From Theionarchaea archaeon (lineage in GTDB: Archaea > Methanobacteriota_B > Thermococci > Methanofastidiosales > SZ-28-30), in contig JACVGT010000002.1 in the NCBI GenBank assembly GCA_018992685.1, positions 1 to 64,000 on the forward strand: a DNA stretch of 64,000 nt, read 5' to 3'. The notes under the pieces are model-generated. The model saw only the letters and a list, made by a program, of their open reading frames with translations, had not been told where the DNA came from and did no database searches. Both the position numbers and the translations under genes were made by a program. Of the stretch, positions 10,089-20,044 are shown one piece after another. Each line of letters begins with the position of its first letter. Position 1 is the first letter of the stretch.

Positions 10089-10984
10089 CTGTGCCTCCTC
10101 CACAGAAATACACCTATACCTGCTCCTATGATCACCAGGATGAAAATGCCATACTGTGGGAGGATTCTGTGTTGCAGATCCTTTGAAAGGCTGTATTCCA
10201 CTTCCATAGGATTTCCCGCGATAATCTCATCTCCTATTACAATCAGGGCACTCCATGTTCCTTTTTCATCGAAGGAGAAGGTGGCTTCACTGGGTAGTGA
10301 GTAGGTTTTTCCTGAAGGGGATACCAGGACGAATCCCAGTTCTGTGGGTTCTTCTCCCTCTGCAAATGTCACTGCAAGAGGGGTGGGTTCATGCTGGTAG
10401 ACCTGAGCTGGGACATTGATGAGTAATGGCGTGTCAAAGGGACGAACTGCTGTGGCTTTTGTTTCTTCCAATTCTTGTACCGTCTTTGTCAGTTCCCGCG
10501 GTTTCTCTGGAGTAACTTCTGCCTCTGGGGGTCTGATGGAACCTGCCTCCTCTGTCACAATAAGAGTAAGGTTATACGCCGCAGACATGGCCAGTTGGGC
10601 CATTGCTGAACCAGGAGCAGGTGCTGTCTGGGTTGGAAGGAGGGTAGGCCTGAAAGCAATCTCATACTCCCCCTGGTACCCGGATTCTGCATAGACAGAG
10701 AACTGGATTACCCGGGTTTCCCCGGGAGGGAGGGTGAATACTGACGTGTCCACAGTGATCCAGTCCAGAACATCCTTATACGGGGCACTGACTGAAATCA
10801 CGAAAACTCTCTCTTCAGTCCCCTTGTTGTATACCCTGAATTGATTCTGGTAGACGAAAGGGAAGGAATCAATGACTAGCTCTTCCACCACAGGCGTAGA
10901 TAACCCAATGCCAGGCTGCCCAGCCCCCGAAGGAACAATCAGGAACAGACAGCACAGGATAATAACCCAATGCATGACCACCAT
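10085..10984 (-). CDS. Membrane-anchored extracellular beta-domain protein
   Basis: N-terminal signal, C-terminal TM plus basic tail (YGIFILVIIGAGIGVFLWRRHR). Confidence 0.6.
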   Translation of the reverse strand: MVVMHWVIILCCLFLIVPSGAGQPGIGLSTPVVEELVIDSFPFVYQNQFRVYNKGTEERVFVISVSAPYKDVLDWITVDTSVFTLPPGETRVIQFSVYAESGYQGEYEIAFRPTLLPTQTAPAPGSAMAQLAMSAAYNLTLIVTEEAGSIRPPEAEVTPEKPRELTKTVQELEETKATAVRPFDTPLLINVPAQVYQHEPTPLAVTFAEGEEPTELGFVLVSPSGKTYSLPSEATFSFDEKGTWSALIVIGDEIIAGNPMEVEYSLSKDLQHRILPQYGIFILVIIGAGIGVFLWRRHR

Positions 10985-11036
10985 TTGTGTGAGAAATTAT
11001 AAAGGTTTTCATCCCTGCATGTCAGCCACCCAGGAG

Positions 11037-14000
11037 CTACGCGGGAGAAACAGACTCCTGTACTACCACAGGATGGGACACAGTTCTCTCGAAAATTTCG
11101 GGGGCATCCACGGTGCTTCCATCCACATGGATGACCTCCTGGTTCATCAACAGTATATACCCATTTTTTGCATGAGAAAACCCAAGTCTCTCCAGAATGG
11201 AACTGATTTCTGATTCCTCCACAGGAACTTCATTGAAGGAAGCAAATCGCAGTGCTCTGAACTTCTTCTGGACTGCGCTCTTCCTGCCATACTCTATCAC
11301 TTTGTACAGGAGGGATATCATCTCCTCTCTTGTGACAGTCTGGAGGAGGCTCATTTCTATATTAAAATATCTCTCAGGGTAGTTCTTGCTGGTTAAGATG
11401 CTTACAGGACGCCCCCTCTTAATGATGATGTGATTGGCCACGGCTACGGCATGTTTTACAGGGTTATCTCCATTTTCTATGGGGATGAGCTTTCCATATA
11501 GGTTGGCAGGGTCTTTCATGCATAAGATGACGTACTGATCATCAAAGGTTATGTTGCGAAGCATGTCCACAGCTTCAGGTGTGGCATACTGCATACCATC
11601 CACCTCCTCAATGAATCGCCCCTCTCTCACTTCACCTCGCAACATGAGGACCTTGACAGCCTGGGAGAAATCTTGAGGTGAGACTGCTTCCCTATTCACT
11701 TTGAGGAGATCTCTTGTGACAATGCCATACCGGGTGAAGATCTGCCTCACCTTGTCCAGAGAAGATGACGGTACTGGCCTCTTAACCAGTGACCACCTGC
11801 CTTTATCCACCCGGATTCTTTTCTTCCTGATATTCCTGGATATGATGTCATCTGACACATCCTCCGGAGTGTGGGTCAAATCCCAGGCAGCAGACATCCC
11901 AGAGATGATCACTGATTCTCGAACTGATTCGTAGGAGTCATTCTCCACAATTCCCAGCTGGAACAGGCGCAGGAGGGCACGCATCACCCGAGTCCGTTCC
12001 ATTTGAGCGCCAGTGACAATCCCCTCCAAAGAGAGAGAAGGCCATATACCTAAGATCTCAATGATCTCGTCACACTCTTTTTTCAAGTCTTCATAATACT
12101 CTTCCTGTATCACGCCGTTCACCACGAAGTTCGCATCTTCTGTGCAGTATAACTGAATAATACCTCTGTTTGGCAAATTGTATCGTTCGTGAGGAGGTAG
12201 TTCATTGAATCGTCCGAAAGATATCCTCTTTTCATTGACGAGTTCGTTGAGGTACTTTTTCCTGTAGTCTCGTACCCTGCTGCTCAAGAGGTATCGTTCC
12301 CAGCACGTGATGTGTTCTTCCCAGGTTTCGAGCTTCTTTACTGCCTGGATTACTCCTTCCTTGCCCTGAAGGTTGGTCTGAGGATGGACGTTCTGCCACT
12401 TGAGCATGAAATCCACATACCGATCTGCAGAAAGTGGTTTTACCTGCTCTCTCAGTGAATAGAGACTCCTTCGGTGAAGCTCTTCCAGGGTACGTCTCCA
12501 GCACCACTGAGGAGTGTCTTTGCTGGCCATGAAGGACCCATGAGTTATAACTCCTTCCTCTTCCAGAGTGTCCACCAGCGTAGTTGTACCTTCAGAGGAC
12601 AGACCGTACCGTTCCATGAGCTCGTACTTGGCCACAGGACCACGTCGGCTGAAAAATGTCTTCATGATGGCCAGGCAGGACTGGAGCCTGTCTTTATCAG
12701 TTCTCATGTCCTCTGGAATCCATTCTTCAGGCTTTTCCTCAATTCTCCCCTTCTTCAGGACACCCACTGTGTGAAATGAATGGCGTGTGGCCAATCCAGG
12801 TCCTCCCTTGGCATGTCTTGCAAAAGCAGCTCTATACAGACTGTACAGTTCTGTGGGAATCCAGCGTTCTTCAGGTACCCCAAACGGTATCCACACTTTG
12901 ATGACTCGTTTCTGGTCACATAGTGTCTCCAGGAGCTGGAAACAATCCCCCTTCACTCTCCTTTCAATTTCCTCTGTAGTCAAGTCTCCCAGGGTTTGCA
13001 GGATTCTCGCAAGTTCGTCTGTGGATCTGGCCTTCTGATGTTCTAGGAGGAGCTGGAGTTCCTGTTCCACCCGGATAACTTCTTTTTCCACGAGTAAGCT
13101 TTCAATCAGGTCCTCATCAATCAGCTGTTTCAAGACCTGACGATGCAGATGAATTAATCGCAGCTTTCGTTCCTCGTTGGAGATCTGACCAAAATCACCA
13201 AACTGACCTACCAAGAGCAACTGGTGGATGAAAGGGGAAGGAATTCGTGATTCACAGAACGTAATTCTCAGTTCCTTTCTTGCTATTCCATTGAGAATTT
13301 CCATCAAATGGGGAAGATCAAAGGCTTCTTCTACACTTTCTCGAAGAGCTTCCTTCACTATGGGAAATTCTCTATCTGATCTAACTTCTTCCAGCAGATC
13401 GGCTGCCCTCAAGCTCTGGAGCCAGACGGGAACTCTCTTTCCCGAATATTCCCGTAAGATGAGGAACGATCTCACTGCACAGTGACGAAATCGCGAAGAA
13501 AATACTGGAGAATCCATAATAATCTTGTCAATGTTCTCCTCCATGAATTCGGGAGTGACCAACTGAACTATATCTTCCGGGCTGGCTGTTACCCCCTCAG
13601 GCAGAGTGAGCAGGATTCCATCATCCACTGTAGCCATCCCAGCCCTGACCTCATATAGGGTTTCTGCAGCCTTAACCAGCGCATATCCCCAGATATCATT
13701 GAGCCGCACGCCAAAGGGAGAATGCACCGCAATTTGCTGGTGTCCCAGTTCATTGCTAAAGGATTCCACCACAATATTCACGTCAGAGGGAATAACTCCG
13801 AGCATCATTGACTGCTCTCTGTAGTATTTGGCCACAGCTGCAGCGCCATCTGCATCCAGCATGTACTCAGACATCAACCAGCCTTCAACATCATTTTCGG
13901 TGAGGATTTCCTTCTCCATTTTTCGCCTGAATTCTCCCACCAGCACACCCAAATCATACGTTCGAGATGGCCGCACTCCTCCCCAGTAGGGGATGGTTGG

Positions 14001-15686
14001 TGGCACTCCTGCCACGTTCTGAACCAGAACCTTTTTCTTGTCCAGTCCCACCATCTGCCAGGCCTGAGATCCCAGAATAAACACATCTCCGGGGCGGATA
14101 CGTTCCACAAATCCTTCGTCCAGAGTTCCAATCTTGGATTTTCCCTGATAAACATCATAGTTTGAGACATCAGGGATAGCTCCTCCACAGCGGAATGCAA
14201 TGTTCCGGGACCCTCGACTACCCGTGAGTCTCCTGTTTACTCTGTCATAGAAGATTTTGGGGTAGATATTCCTGGAAATCTGGGATGAGAGCATGGTAAG
14301 AGTCTTCTCAAAGTCCTCTCTGGACAGGGTGTGATAGCAGTATGACTGGGTTATCAGTGCATAGAGTTCCTCAGGGTTCCAGTCATCTGCTGCAACGCAG
14401 GCCACAATCTGCTGGGCGAGAATGTCCAATGCATTGAAGGGAATGACAGTTGTGTCAATGATGCCGTCAGATATTCCTCTTACCAGAACAGCAGACTCCA
14501 CGAGGTCATCCGGATCTGTGGCCACAATTCTCCCCTTGCTGGTTTCTTTGAGCAGGTGCCCTGCTCTTCCAATGCGCTGCATACCGCTGGACAAAGATTT
14601 TGGGCTCTCCAAACTGCATACAAGGTCAATTGACCCAATATCTATGCCCAATTCCAGAGAAGAGGTGGCAATCACGGCGTCCAGCTCATTGTGCTTGAGC
14701 TGGTTCTCGATAGTGTGACGAATGGTTCGGGACATGGATCCGTGATGACTTCCTATCCTGAGTGCTTCTTCTTCTGCCAATTCTCGTAGCTGAAGTGTCA
14801 TGTGTTCTGTTCTATACCGGGAGTTGGCGAAAATAAGCGTTGTTTCATGAGCTTTGATCATGCTCAGCAGTTTGAGGTAGGCTGCATTCCATACCACGTC
14901 GTTCTTGGCATCCAACAGGTTATCCACAGGCGAAATGACCTGCAGATCCAGGTTCTTTCTGGCCCCTGCGTTGACAATGGCACATTTCCTGGGAATGCCT
15001 TGTTCCATTCCCACGAGGAATTTCGCAATTTCTTCCACGGGGGATTGTGTGGCAGACAGTCCGATCCGCACAGGATTCCTGTTGAGTAGATGGACCAACC
15101 GTTCCAACGACACAGACAACTGAACTCCCCTCTTGGACCCAGCCAGTGCGTGGATTTCGTCTACAATAACGTATCTGATGTTTTTCAGATGTTTTCTGAA
15201 TTTGGCAGTGGTCAGTGTAATATACAATGTCTCAGGGGTAGTTATGAGAATGTGGGGTGGTTTTCTTGCCATTTTTGCCCGTTCTGCACTGGTCGTATCC
15301 CCTGTTCTGACCCGTGATCTAATGGGCTGGCAGTGGACATTCTTCTTCTTGAGAATACCATGAATGCCACGAAGAGGCTGATACAGATTCTTGTGAATGT
15401 CATTACTCAAAGCACGTAGGGGGGACACATACAGGACATAGATGGTGTCCTCCAGTTGCTGAGAAACGGATAACTTGAAGAGTTCATTGATGCAGAACAA
15501 AAAGGCTGCCAAGGTCTTCCCCGACCCAGTGGGAGAGAAGATCAAAGTATTCTCACCGCTGGCAATCAAAGGCCAGGCCTCTCGCTGGGGAAGGGTTAAC
15601 CTGTCAAAGGTAGATACCATCCACTCTTCCACATAGTCCTCAAAGAGTTTCATGGTCTCCTGATCCTTTTTTGTGAACTCGCTCAT
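11037..15686 (-). CDS. lhr: Lhr-type superfamily 2 helicase, long form
   Basis: FSPTGSGKTLAAFLF (motif I), IVDEIHALAG (motif II), GLSATQSP (motif III), QRIGRAGH (motif VI); start at MSEFTKKDQ. Confidence 0.92.
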   Translation of the reverse strand: MSEFTKKDQETMKLFEDYVEEWMVSTFDRLTLPQREAWPLIASGENTLIFSPTGSGKTLAAFLFCINELFKLSVSQQLEDTIYVLYVSPLRALSNDIHKNLYQPLRGIHGILKKKNVHCQPIRSRVRTGDTTSAERAKMARKPPHILITTPETLYITLTTAKFRKHLKNIRYVIVDEIHALAGSKRGVQLSVSLERLVHLLNRNPVRIGLSATQSPVEEIAKFLVGMEQGIPRKCAIVNAGARKNLDLQVISPVDNLLDAKNDVVWNAAYLKLLSMIKAHETTLIFANSRYRTEHMTLQLRELAEEEALRIGSHHGSMSRTIRHTIENQLKHNELDAVIATSSLELGIDIGSIDLVCSLESPKSLSSGMQRIGRAGHLLKETSKGRIVATDPDDLVESAVLVRGISDGIIDTTVIPFNALDILAQQIVACVAADDWNPEELYALITQSYCYHTLSREDFEKTLTMLSSQISRNIYPKIFYDRVNRRLTGSRGSRNIAFRCGGAIPDVSNYDVYQGKSKIGTLDEGFVERIRPGDVFILGSQAWQMVGLDKKKVLVQNVAGVPPTIPYWGGVRPSRTYDLGVLVGEFRRKMEKEILTENDVEGWLMSEYMLDADGAAAVAKYYREQSMMLGVIPSDVNIVVESFSNELGHQQIAVHSPFGVRLNDIWGYALVKAAETLYEVRAGMATVDDGILLTLPEGVTASPEDIVQLVTPEFMEENIDKIIMDSPVFSSRFRHCAVRSFLILREYSGKRVPVWLQSLRAADLLEEVRSDREFPIVKEALRESVEEAFDLPHLMEILNGIARKELRITFCESRIPSPFIHQLLLVGQFGDFGQISNEERKLRLIHLHRQVLKQLIDEDLIESLLVEKEVIRVEQELQLLLEHQKARSTDELARILQTLGDLTTEEIERRVKGDCFQLLETLCDQKRVIKVWIPFGVPEERWIPTELYSLYRAAFARHAKGGPGLATRHSFHTVGVLKKGRIEEKPEEWIPEDMRTDKDRLQSCLAIMKTFFSRRGPVAKYELMERYGLSSEGTTTLVDTLEEEGVITHGSFMASKDTPQWCWRRTLEELHRRSLYSLREQVKPLSADRYVDFMLKWQNVHPQTNLQGKEGVIQAVKKLETWEEHITCWERYLLSSRVRDYRKKYLNELVNEKRISFGRFNELPPHERYNLPNRGIIQLYCTEDANFVVNGVIQEEYYEDLKKECDEIIEILGIWPSLSLEGIVTGAQMERTRVMRALLRLFQLGIVENDSYESVRESVIISGMSAAWDLTHTPEDVSDDIISRNIRKKRIRVDKGRWSLVKRPVPSSSLDKVRQIFTRYGIVTRDLLKVNREAVSPQDFSQAVKVLMLRGEVREGRFIEEVDGMQYATPEAVDMLRNITFDDQYVILCMKDPANLYGKLIPIENGDNPVKHAVAVANHIIIKRGRPVSILTSKNYPERYFNIEMSLLQTVTREEMISLLYKVIEYGRKSAVQKKFRALRFASFNEVPVEESEISSILERLGFSHAKNGYILLMNQEVIHVDGSTVDAPEIFERTVSHPVVVQESVSPA

Positions 15687-15908
15687 AACTATTACCCTTT
15701 TCCAGGGGGTTTTTATATCTTTCTGTTCTTGTTCTTCCAAGAGAGATGAGTCCAGAGATTACAGGGCAAGATGTTTGGAATCAGGCTATCCACCACGTTT
15801 CAGGCAGAGGCTCTGAATTCGAGAGGTGGAAGGAGAAGTACGTTCAAGAGGACACTTTTCGGGAAAATCAAAGAATGACTAAATTCGGCAATAATGAGTC
15901 TCTGAAGG

Positions 15909-15929
15909 TAAAAAGAAAAAAAGAAAAGA
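15909..15929 (-). terminator. Oligo-T terminator-like tract after subtilase gene
   Basis: Minus strand CTCTTTTCTTTTTTTCTTTTTAC downstream of the 15939 stop. Confidence 0.5.
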
Positions 15930-15938
15930 GTATTCTGC

Positions 15939-17495
15939 TTATCTCCGCTTGAGTGCTACACCCAGCAATACGAGAGCAGATACAAAGGCAGTTCCAAGGC
16001 AGGTACCGCCACACTCACAACCACAATCTCCATCAGCTGGTGGAGACACACTGGGGTTGCTGATAATCTGCTGTACCGCAGCGTATGCATCTACACGACC
16101 CCATCCCCACAGGCAGTCTTTGTTGACATTGCCCTTGTCGATGGCAGTTGCACCCATGCAGTTCTTGACCTGCAATGGGGTGGCTGTACCACGGGCGTCC
16201 AGCATCAAGGCAGCAACACCTGCAATGTGCGGTGTGGCCATTGATGTACCAGACATTGAAACATCACTGCATGAGGTTCCGGAATCGGCAGCGTAGATAT
16301 ATACACCGGGAGCTGTGATATCGGGCTTTATTCTGTCGTCAGTAGTAGGACCTCTGGAAGAGAAGCTGGCAAGAGCATCTGACTTGTCAGAAGCACCAAC
16401 AGTGATGACATCTGTTGCATCACCAGGTGTGCTAATGGTGCAGCATGCTGAACCATCATTTCCAGCAGCACATACGACGACAACACCCTGACCTACAGCC
16501 CAGTTGCACTCCTTAGCCAATGCGCTAGTACCGTCGCCACCGCTTCCACCTAAAGACAGTGACTCCACATCTGCTCCCTGGGCAACTCCGAAGTCAATAC
16601 CCTGGATGATAGCACTGTCAGTGCATTGTCCGCCAGAAGTACATACTTTGGCCATCATGAGGTCTGCACCAGGTGCAACACCCTCAGGACTGTCTTCGCC
16701 AGCGGCAATGGATGAGCAGTGGGTACCGTGTCCATGGTCATCGTAAGGTGTGGATTGACTGTTGACGTAGTCTGCCCAGGCAATGATCTTCCCAGAGGGG
16801 AAGTCACAGTGGTTGGGGTCAATACCAGTGTCGATGATACATATTTTAATTCCAGTACCATCGTATCCAGCATACCAGCAGTCATCTGCGTTGATCAGCG
16901 GGATACTGTCAGATAAGGTGACGTAGGCGACACCGTCAGCTTCTACGAACTCAACCTCAGCGACCTCAGACAGAGCTTTGATGTTGGACACACGAATGTC
17001 CACAACAGCACCCATGCCACTGAGGAAGTTGTAGTAGACACTGCCGAATTTTTCCAGTTTGCTGGCAGCGTTGGGATTCTTGAACCATACTAGAGTTCTT
17101 ACAATGTCGTTTCCGTTCATGCCATTGATCTGGTCCTTGATTGACCACTTCATTTTGGCCACGTTGTTCGGTACGACGGCGACATATTCGTTAGAACCTA
17201 CTTCAGTTAAGTAGGCCATTGGTATCATGAAATCGGTATCACTGATCTGGACAATGGGAAGGTATTCTACATTGATTTCCTTCGTCACTCTGTTCAGAAC
17301 ACCAGAGCCAACCGATATGTACAGGAAGTCAGAATCTTCCCCTGTAATATCCATGTTGAGCTTCAGCAGGTCTCTTCCCTCGTATCCAAAAGTCTGGACG
17401 TGAATTACTCCCTTGGTGGGCTTAGCACTCACGGCAACTAGTGAGAAAACAAGCATACTTATTGTGGCAAGCACGAAGATCTTTCGACTCTTCAT
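15939..17495 (-). CDS. Secreted S8 subtilisin-like protease with C-terminal CLGT-TM-KRR tail
   Basis: Triad motifs IIDTGIDPNHC, DDHGHGTHCSS, MSGTSMATPHIAG; signal peptide; SD GGAGGTGAAGAAATG. Confidence 0.92.
   Translation of the reverse strand: MKSRKIFVLATISMLVFSLVAVSAKPTKGVIHVQTFGYEGRDLLKLNMDITGEDSDFLYISVGSGVLNRVTKEINVEYLPIVQISDTDFMIPMAYLTEVGSNEYVAVVPNNVAKMKWSIKDQINGMNGNDIVRTLVWFKNPNAASKLEKFGSVYYNFLSGMGAVVDIRVSNIKALSEVAEVEFVEADGVAYVTLSDSIPLINADDCWYAGYDGTGIKICIIDTGIDPNHCDFPSGKIIAWADYVNSQSTPYDDHGHGTHCSSIAAGEDSPEGVAPGADLMMAKVCTSGGQCTDSAIIQGIDFGVAQGADVESLSLGGSGGDGTSALAKECNWAVGQGVVVVCAAGNDGSACCTISTPGDATDVITVGASDKSDALASFSSRGPTTDDRIKPDITAPGVYIYAADSGTSCSDVSMSGTSMATPHIAGVAALMLDARGTATPLQVKNCMGATAIDKGNVNKDCLWGWGRVDAYAAVQQIISNPSVSPPADGDCGCECGGTCLGTAFVSALVLLGVALKRR
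15942..16560 (-). repeat. Near-identical 3' segment shared with the second subtilase gene (22023-22640)
   Basis: Side-by-side reading shows only scattered differences, unlike the 5' parts of the two genes. Confidence 0.85.
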
Positions 17496-17563
17496 TTCTT
17501 CACCTCCTTTTTCCTTGTTATGCAGCTGCACAAGGCAGGCACACATTTCTGTTTGCCCTCATG

Positions 17564-17580
17564 TATATAAATTTTTCGGT
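17564..17580 (-). promoter_or_regulatory. BRE/TATA promoter of subtilase gene
   Basis: Minus strand ACCGAAAAATTTATATA upstream of the start codon. Confidence 0.6.
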
Positions 17581-17747
17581 TAGACAATTGTCTAGTAGGT
17601 GATATTATAAGAAAAGGAGAAATATTTCTGACCTTCTAGGATTATGTACATTATCCCATGATAAGAAATAAGAATGAGAGCCGCTTTTCTATTGGGCAAT
17701 AACTGGATCGAGATTGCACATTCACTACAATCTGGGCGTGTGAACTC

Positions 17748-18983
17748 TCACCGAACTACCCACGACACGATGAGGACAATCAGGAAGGTCACAGCAGTCA
17801 GTATTCCAAAGAAAACCAGAACGGCAAAGAAGATCAGTGCACTCATTTGCGGGCTGCTCAGAGGATTGGAAAGGAATGCAAGGAGTAAAGCAGGAACCAC
17901 AAGATACTCATAGTCTTTGAGCCAGGACTCGACTCTGGTACCCCATCGTTCACTGTCCATTCTCACAGTGTTTATCATGAGAACACTTCCCGTATATCCC
18001 AGGAGAAGACCGAAGGCTGTGTAGCTATACGTGATGACCTGCAACTGGAATGCGCTGAGAGCTCCAGCATCCAGGATTCCAAGAAAATCAGCAATGTTCA
18101 GCCCAAAAAACATGAATATCTGGGGAAGCAGTCCAGGGACGTAGAACTTCCAGGTGTGCAGCTTCTCGAAAAGGGTTTTCTCGAAGAGGAGGAAAGCAAT
18201 GAATACTCCCAGGAATATGCCAGTGCACCCCGAACAGGTTACAAATTGCTTTCCTGCAAAGAAATAGGAAGAGGCTCCCCACTGGTCACAGAACACTCCA
18301 CCGAACCTGAACAGGTATTTGTACAATGCTTCTGTCCATTCAGGTGCTGTCACAATCCATGACGGCATTGAGGTCATATTACTGTATACCAGAACGTCCC
18401 AGATGACATGACTTATGGCAGGGGCCAGCAGATTCCGTATCTTCTCCATTTCTATGCTCAAGATCACTGATCCGATGCAACTGATGACCACAATCTCGGC
18501 CAAGGACAGGGGGGAACGCAGGGAATAGAATACTGACACTTTGTACAGTCCAAACAGTGCCGTAACAATGATGACCTTGCTCACAAATCCAAAGCTCTCG
18601 GACAGTTTCCCCTGAAGATATCCTCTGAAGAAGAACTCTTCCGCAGCAGCTACCACTGTAACAGCAGCCACAATAGATGCATTAAAAGCAATGGTGGACA
18701 GACTCAGTCTCTCATAGACTACATATATGAGGAACATTGCCAGTCCAAGCACCAATCCCACTCCAATGTTCAGGGGCAAATCCTGATTCTTGAGTTGAAA
18801 GTCGTCAAACCCTCTTAGGGTACTGCTCCACACATATAGGACACCCAAGAATAGTGCAATTGACACCAGTTGTGCCCAGCTATCTCCGGTGTAGTACAGA
18901 TAGATGACGGCGCACAGGCCGAGGGTGGCTATGATAGCCTGATTCGAAATCGAAATTGAACGTATCTTTTCAGTCACATTCAT
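17748..18983 (-). CDS. CPBP-family intramembrane protease-like protein
   Basis: EEFFFRGYLQ (EExxxR) and ISHVIWDVLVY motifs, multiple TMs; ATGA overlap with upstream UbiA stop. Confidence 0.8.
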   Translation of the reverse strand: MNVTEKIRSISISNQAIIATLGLCAVIYLYYTGDSWAQLVSIALFLGVLYVWSSTLRGFDDFQLKNQDLPLNIGVGLVLGLAMFLIYVVYERLSLSTIAFNASIVAAVTVVAAAEEFFFRGYLQGKLSESFGFVSKVIIVTALFGLYKVSVFYSLRSPLSLAEIVVISCIGSVILSIEMEKIRNLLAPAISHVIWDVLVYSNMTSMPSWIVTAPEWTEALYKYLFRFGGVFCDQWGASSYFFAGKQFVTCSGCTGIFLGVFIAFLLFEKTLFEKLHTWKFYVPGLLPQIFMFFGLNIADFLGILDAGALSAFQLQVITYSYTAFGLLLGYTGSVLMINTVRMDSERWGTRVESWLKDYEYLVVPALLLAFLSNPLSSPQMSALIFFAVLVFFGILTAVTFLIVLIVSWVVR

Positions 18984-19864
18984 GATATTCCTCCTGCATA
19001 GGTGATTCCTGAGAGCAGAATGCTTGCTGTGCAAAAAAAGAAGCAGTTTATATAAGCTTTTTCATAAGAGTTGGTGTTGCCCATGAGTATGTGGATGTAG
19101 GCCATCCAGGGCACCAGGCCCAGATATACGAGGAACCATGGAGAGAATAACCCTGCAACAGCCAGTATTGGAAATCCCACCACAGGCACAGCAAGGCCCC
19201 CCATGACCACAGCGCGCGATGTGTTGATCCCCATGGTGAGAGGAACAGTGTCCACGTCAAGAGCGTCATCACCTTTGAGATCAATGAAATCTTTGCTGAT
19301 ACTGGCCCCTGCGGTTTGTGCAGTGAGAAGGGCAGCAATGATCATAATATCAGAATTCAGTGAGGAGTAGATGTCAAACCCACCGACGAGAGGTATCAAA
19401 ACATACCCAGCTGCAATTGCCAGCGGTGCAGCCGCACCACGTGCCTTTATGCGGGTTGGCCGGATGGAGTAGGTTGTTGCCAAGATGAGACCTGCTATCA
19501 CAAAGAGGGAACGGGTCAGGTCGAGGAACACTATTGACAAGAGGAGACCGCCCACAAAAAGGAATGCGGAAAAGTATAAAACTGTCTCTTTCTTTACGAT
19601 GCCTTTGGGTATTGCCCTATCAGGACGTGTAATCCTGTCGATTCTGTAATCTGTGTATGCATTGAGGCTGTTGGCGTACCCCAGTATGAACACAGGGAAT
19701 AAAACGGCAATAAAGACAATGTCCTGGAGAGGAGGTATTCCCCGTAACGCAATCATCATTCCGGCCAGGATCGTGACGATTACAGAAACCCAGGTCATAG
19801 GGCGCATGGTTCGAATAAGTGCGACTGCTTTCGTAATCATGCTATGTGGAACCCCAGCCTCCAT
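18980..19864 (-). CDS. UbiA-family prenyltransferase
   Basis: NAYTDYRIDRITRPDRAIPKG and KDFIDLKGDDALDVDTVP aspartate-rich motifs. Confidence 0.85.
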   Translation of the reverse strand: MEAGVPHSMITKAVALIRTMRPMTWVSVIVTILAGMMIALRGIPPLQDIVFIAVLFPVFILGYANSLNAYTDYRIDRITRPDRAIPKGIVKKETVLYFSAFLFVGGLLLSIVFLDLTRSLFVIAGLILATTYSIRPTRIKARGAAAPLAIAAGYVLIPLVGGFDIYSSLNSDIMIIAALLTAQTAGASISKDFIDLKGDDALDVDTVPLTMGINTSRAVVMGGLAVPVVGFPILAVAGLFSPWFLVYLGLVPWMAYIHILMGNTNSYEKAYINCFFFCTASILLSGITYAGGIS

Positions 19865-20006
19865 AAAAGGTTTTCGATATGAAAGAGATTGACCCAGGTG
19901 TGTGATAGTATATAAGAGGTACGTGATTTGATGACTGGTACTTTCTAACTTCTGAAGAAGAAGACCATGAATACCCGAAAAATCTTCAGGCTAGATTCGG
20001 GAAAGG

Positions 20007-20031
20007 TAGGAGAAAAAGAAAAAGGAAATAA
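20007..20031 (-). terminator. Oligo-T terminator-like tract after M14 gene
   Basis: Minus strand T-rich (CTTATTTCCTTTTTCTTTTTCTCC). Confidence 0.45.
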
Positions 20032-20044
20032 GAGAGAAGTTGAC

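Noticed and set aside
15949-16296. 115-aa plus-strand ORF opposite subtilase, repeated at 22015-22377
   Set aside because: Duplicate exists only because the underlying subtilase 3' ends are near-identical; antisense shadow.
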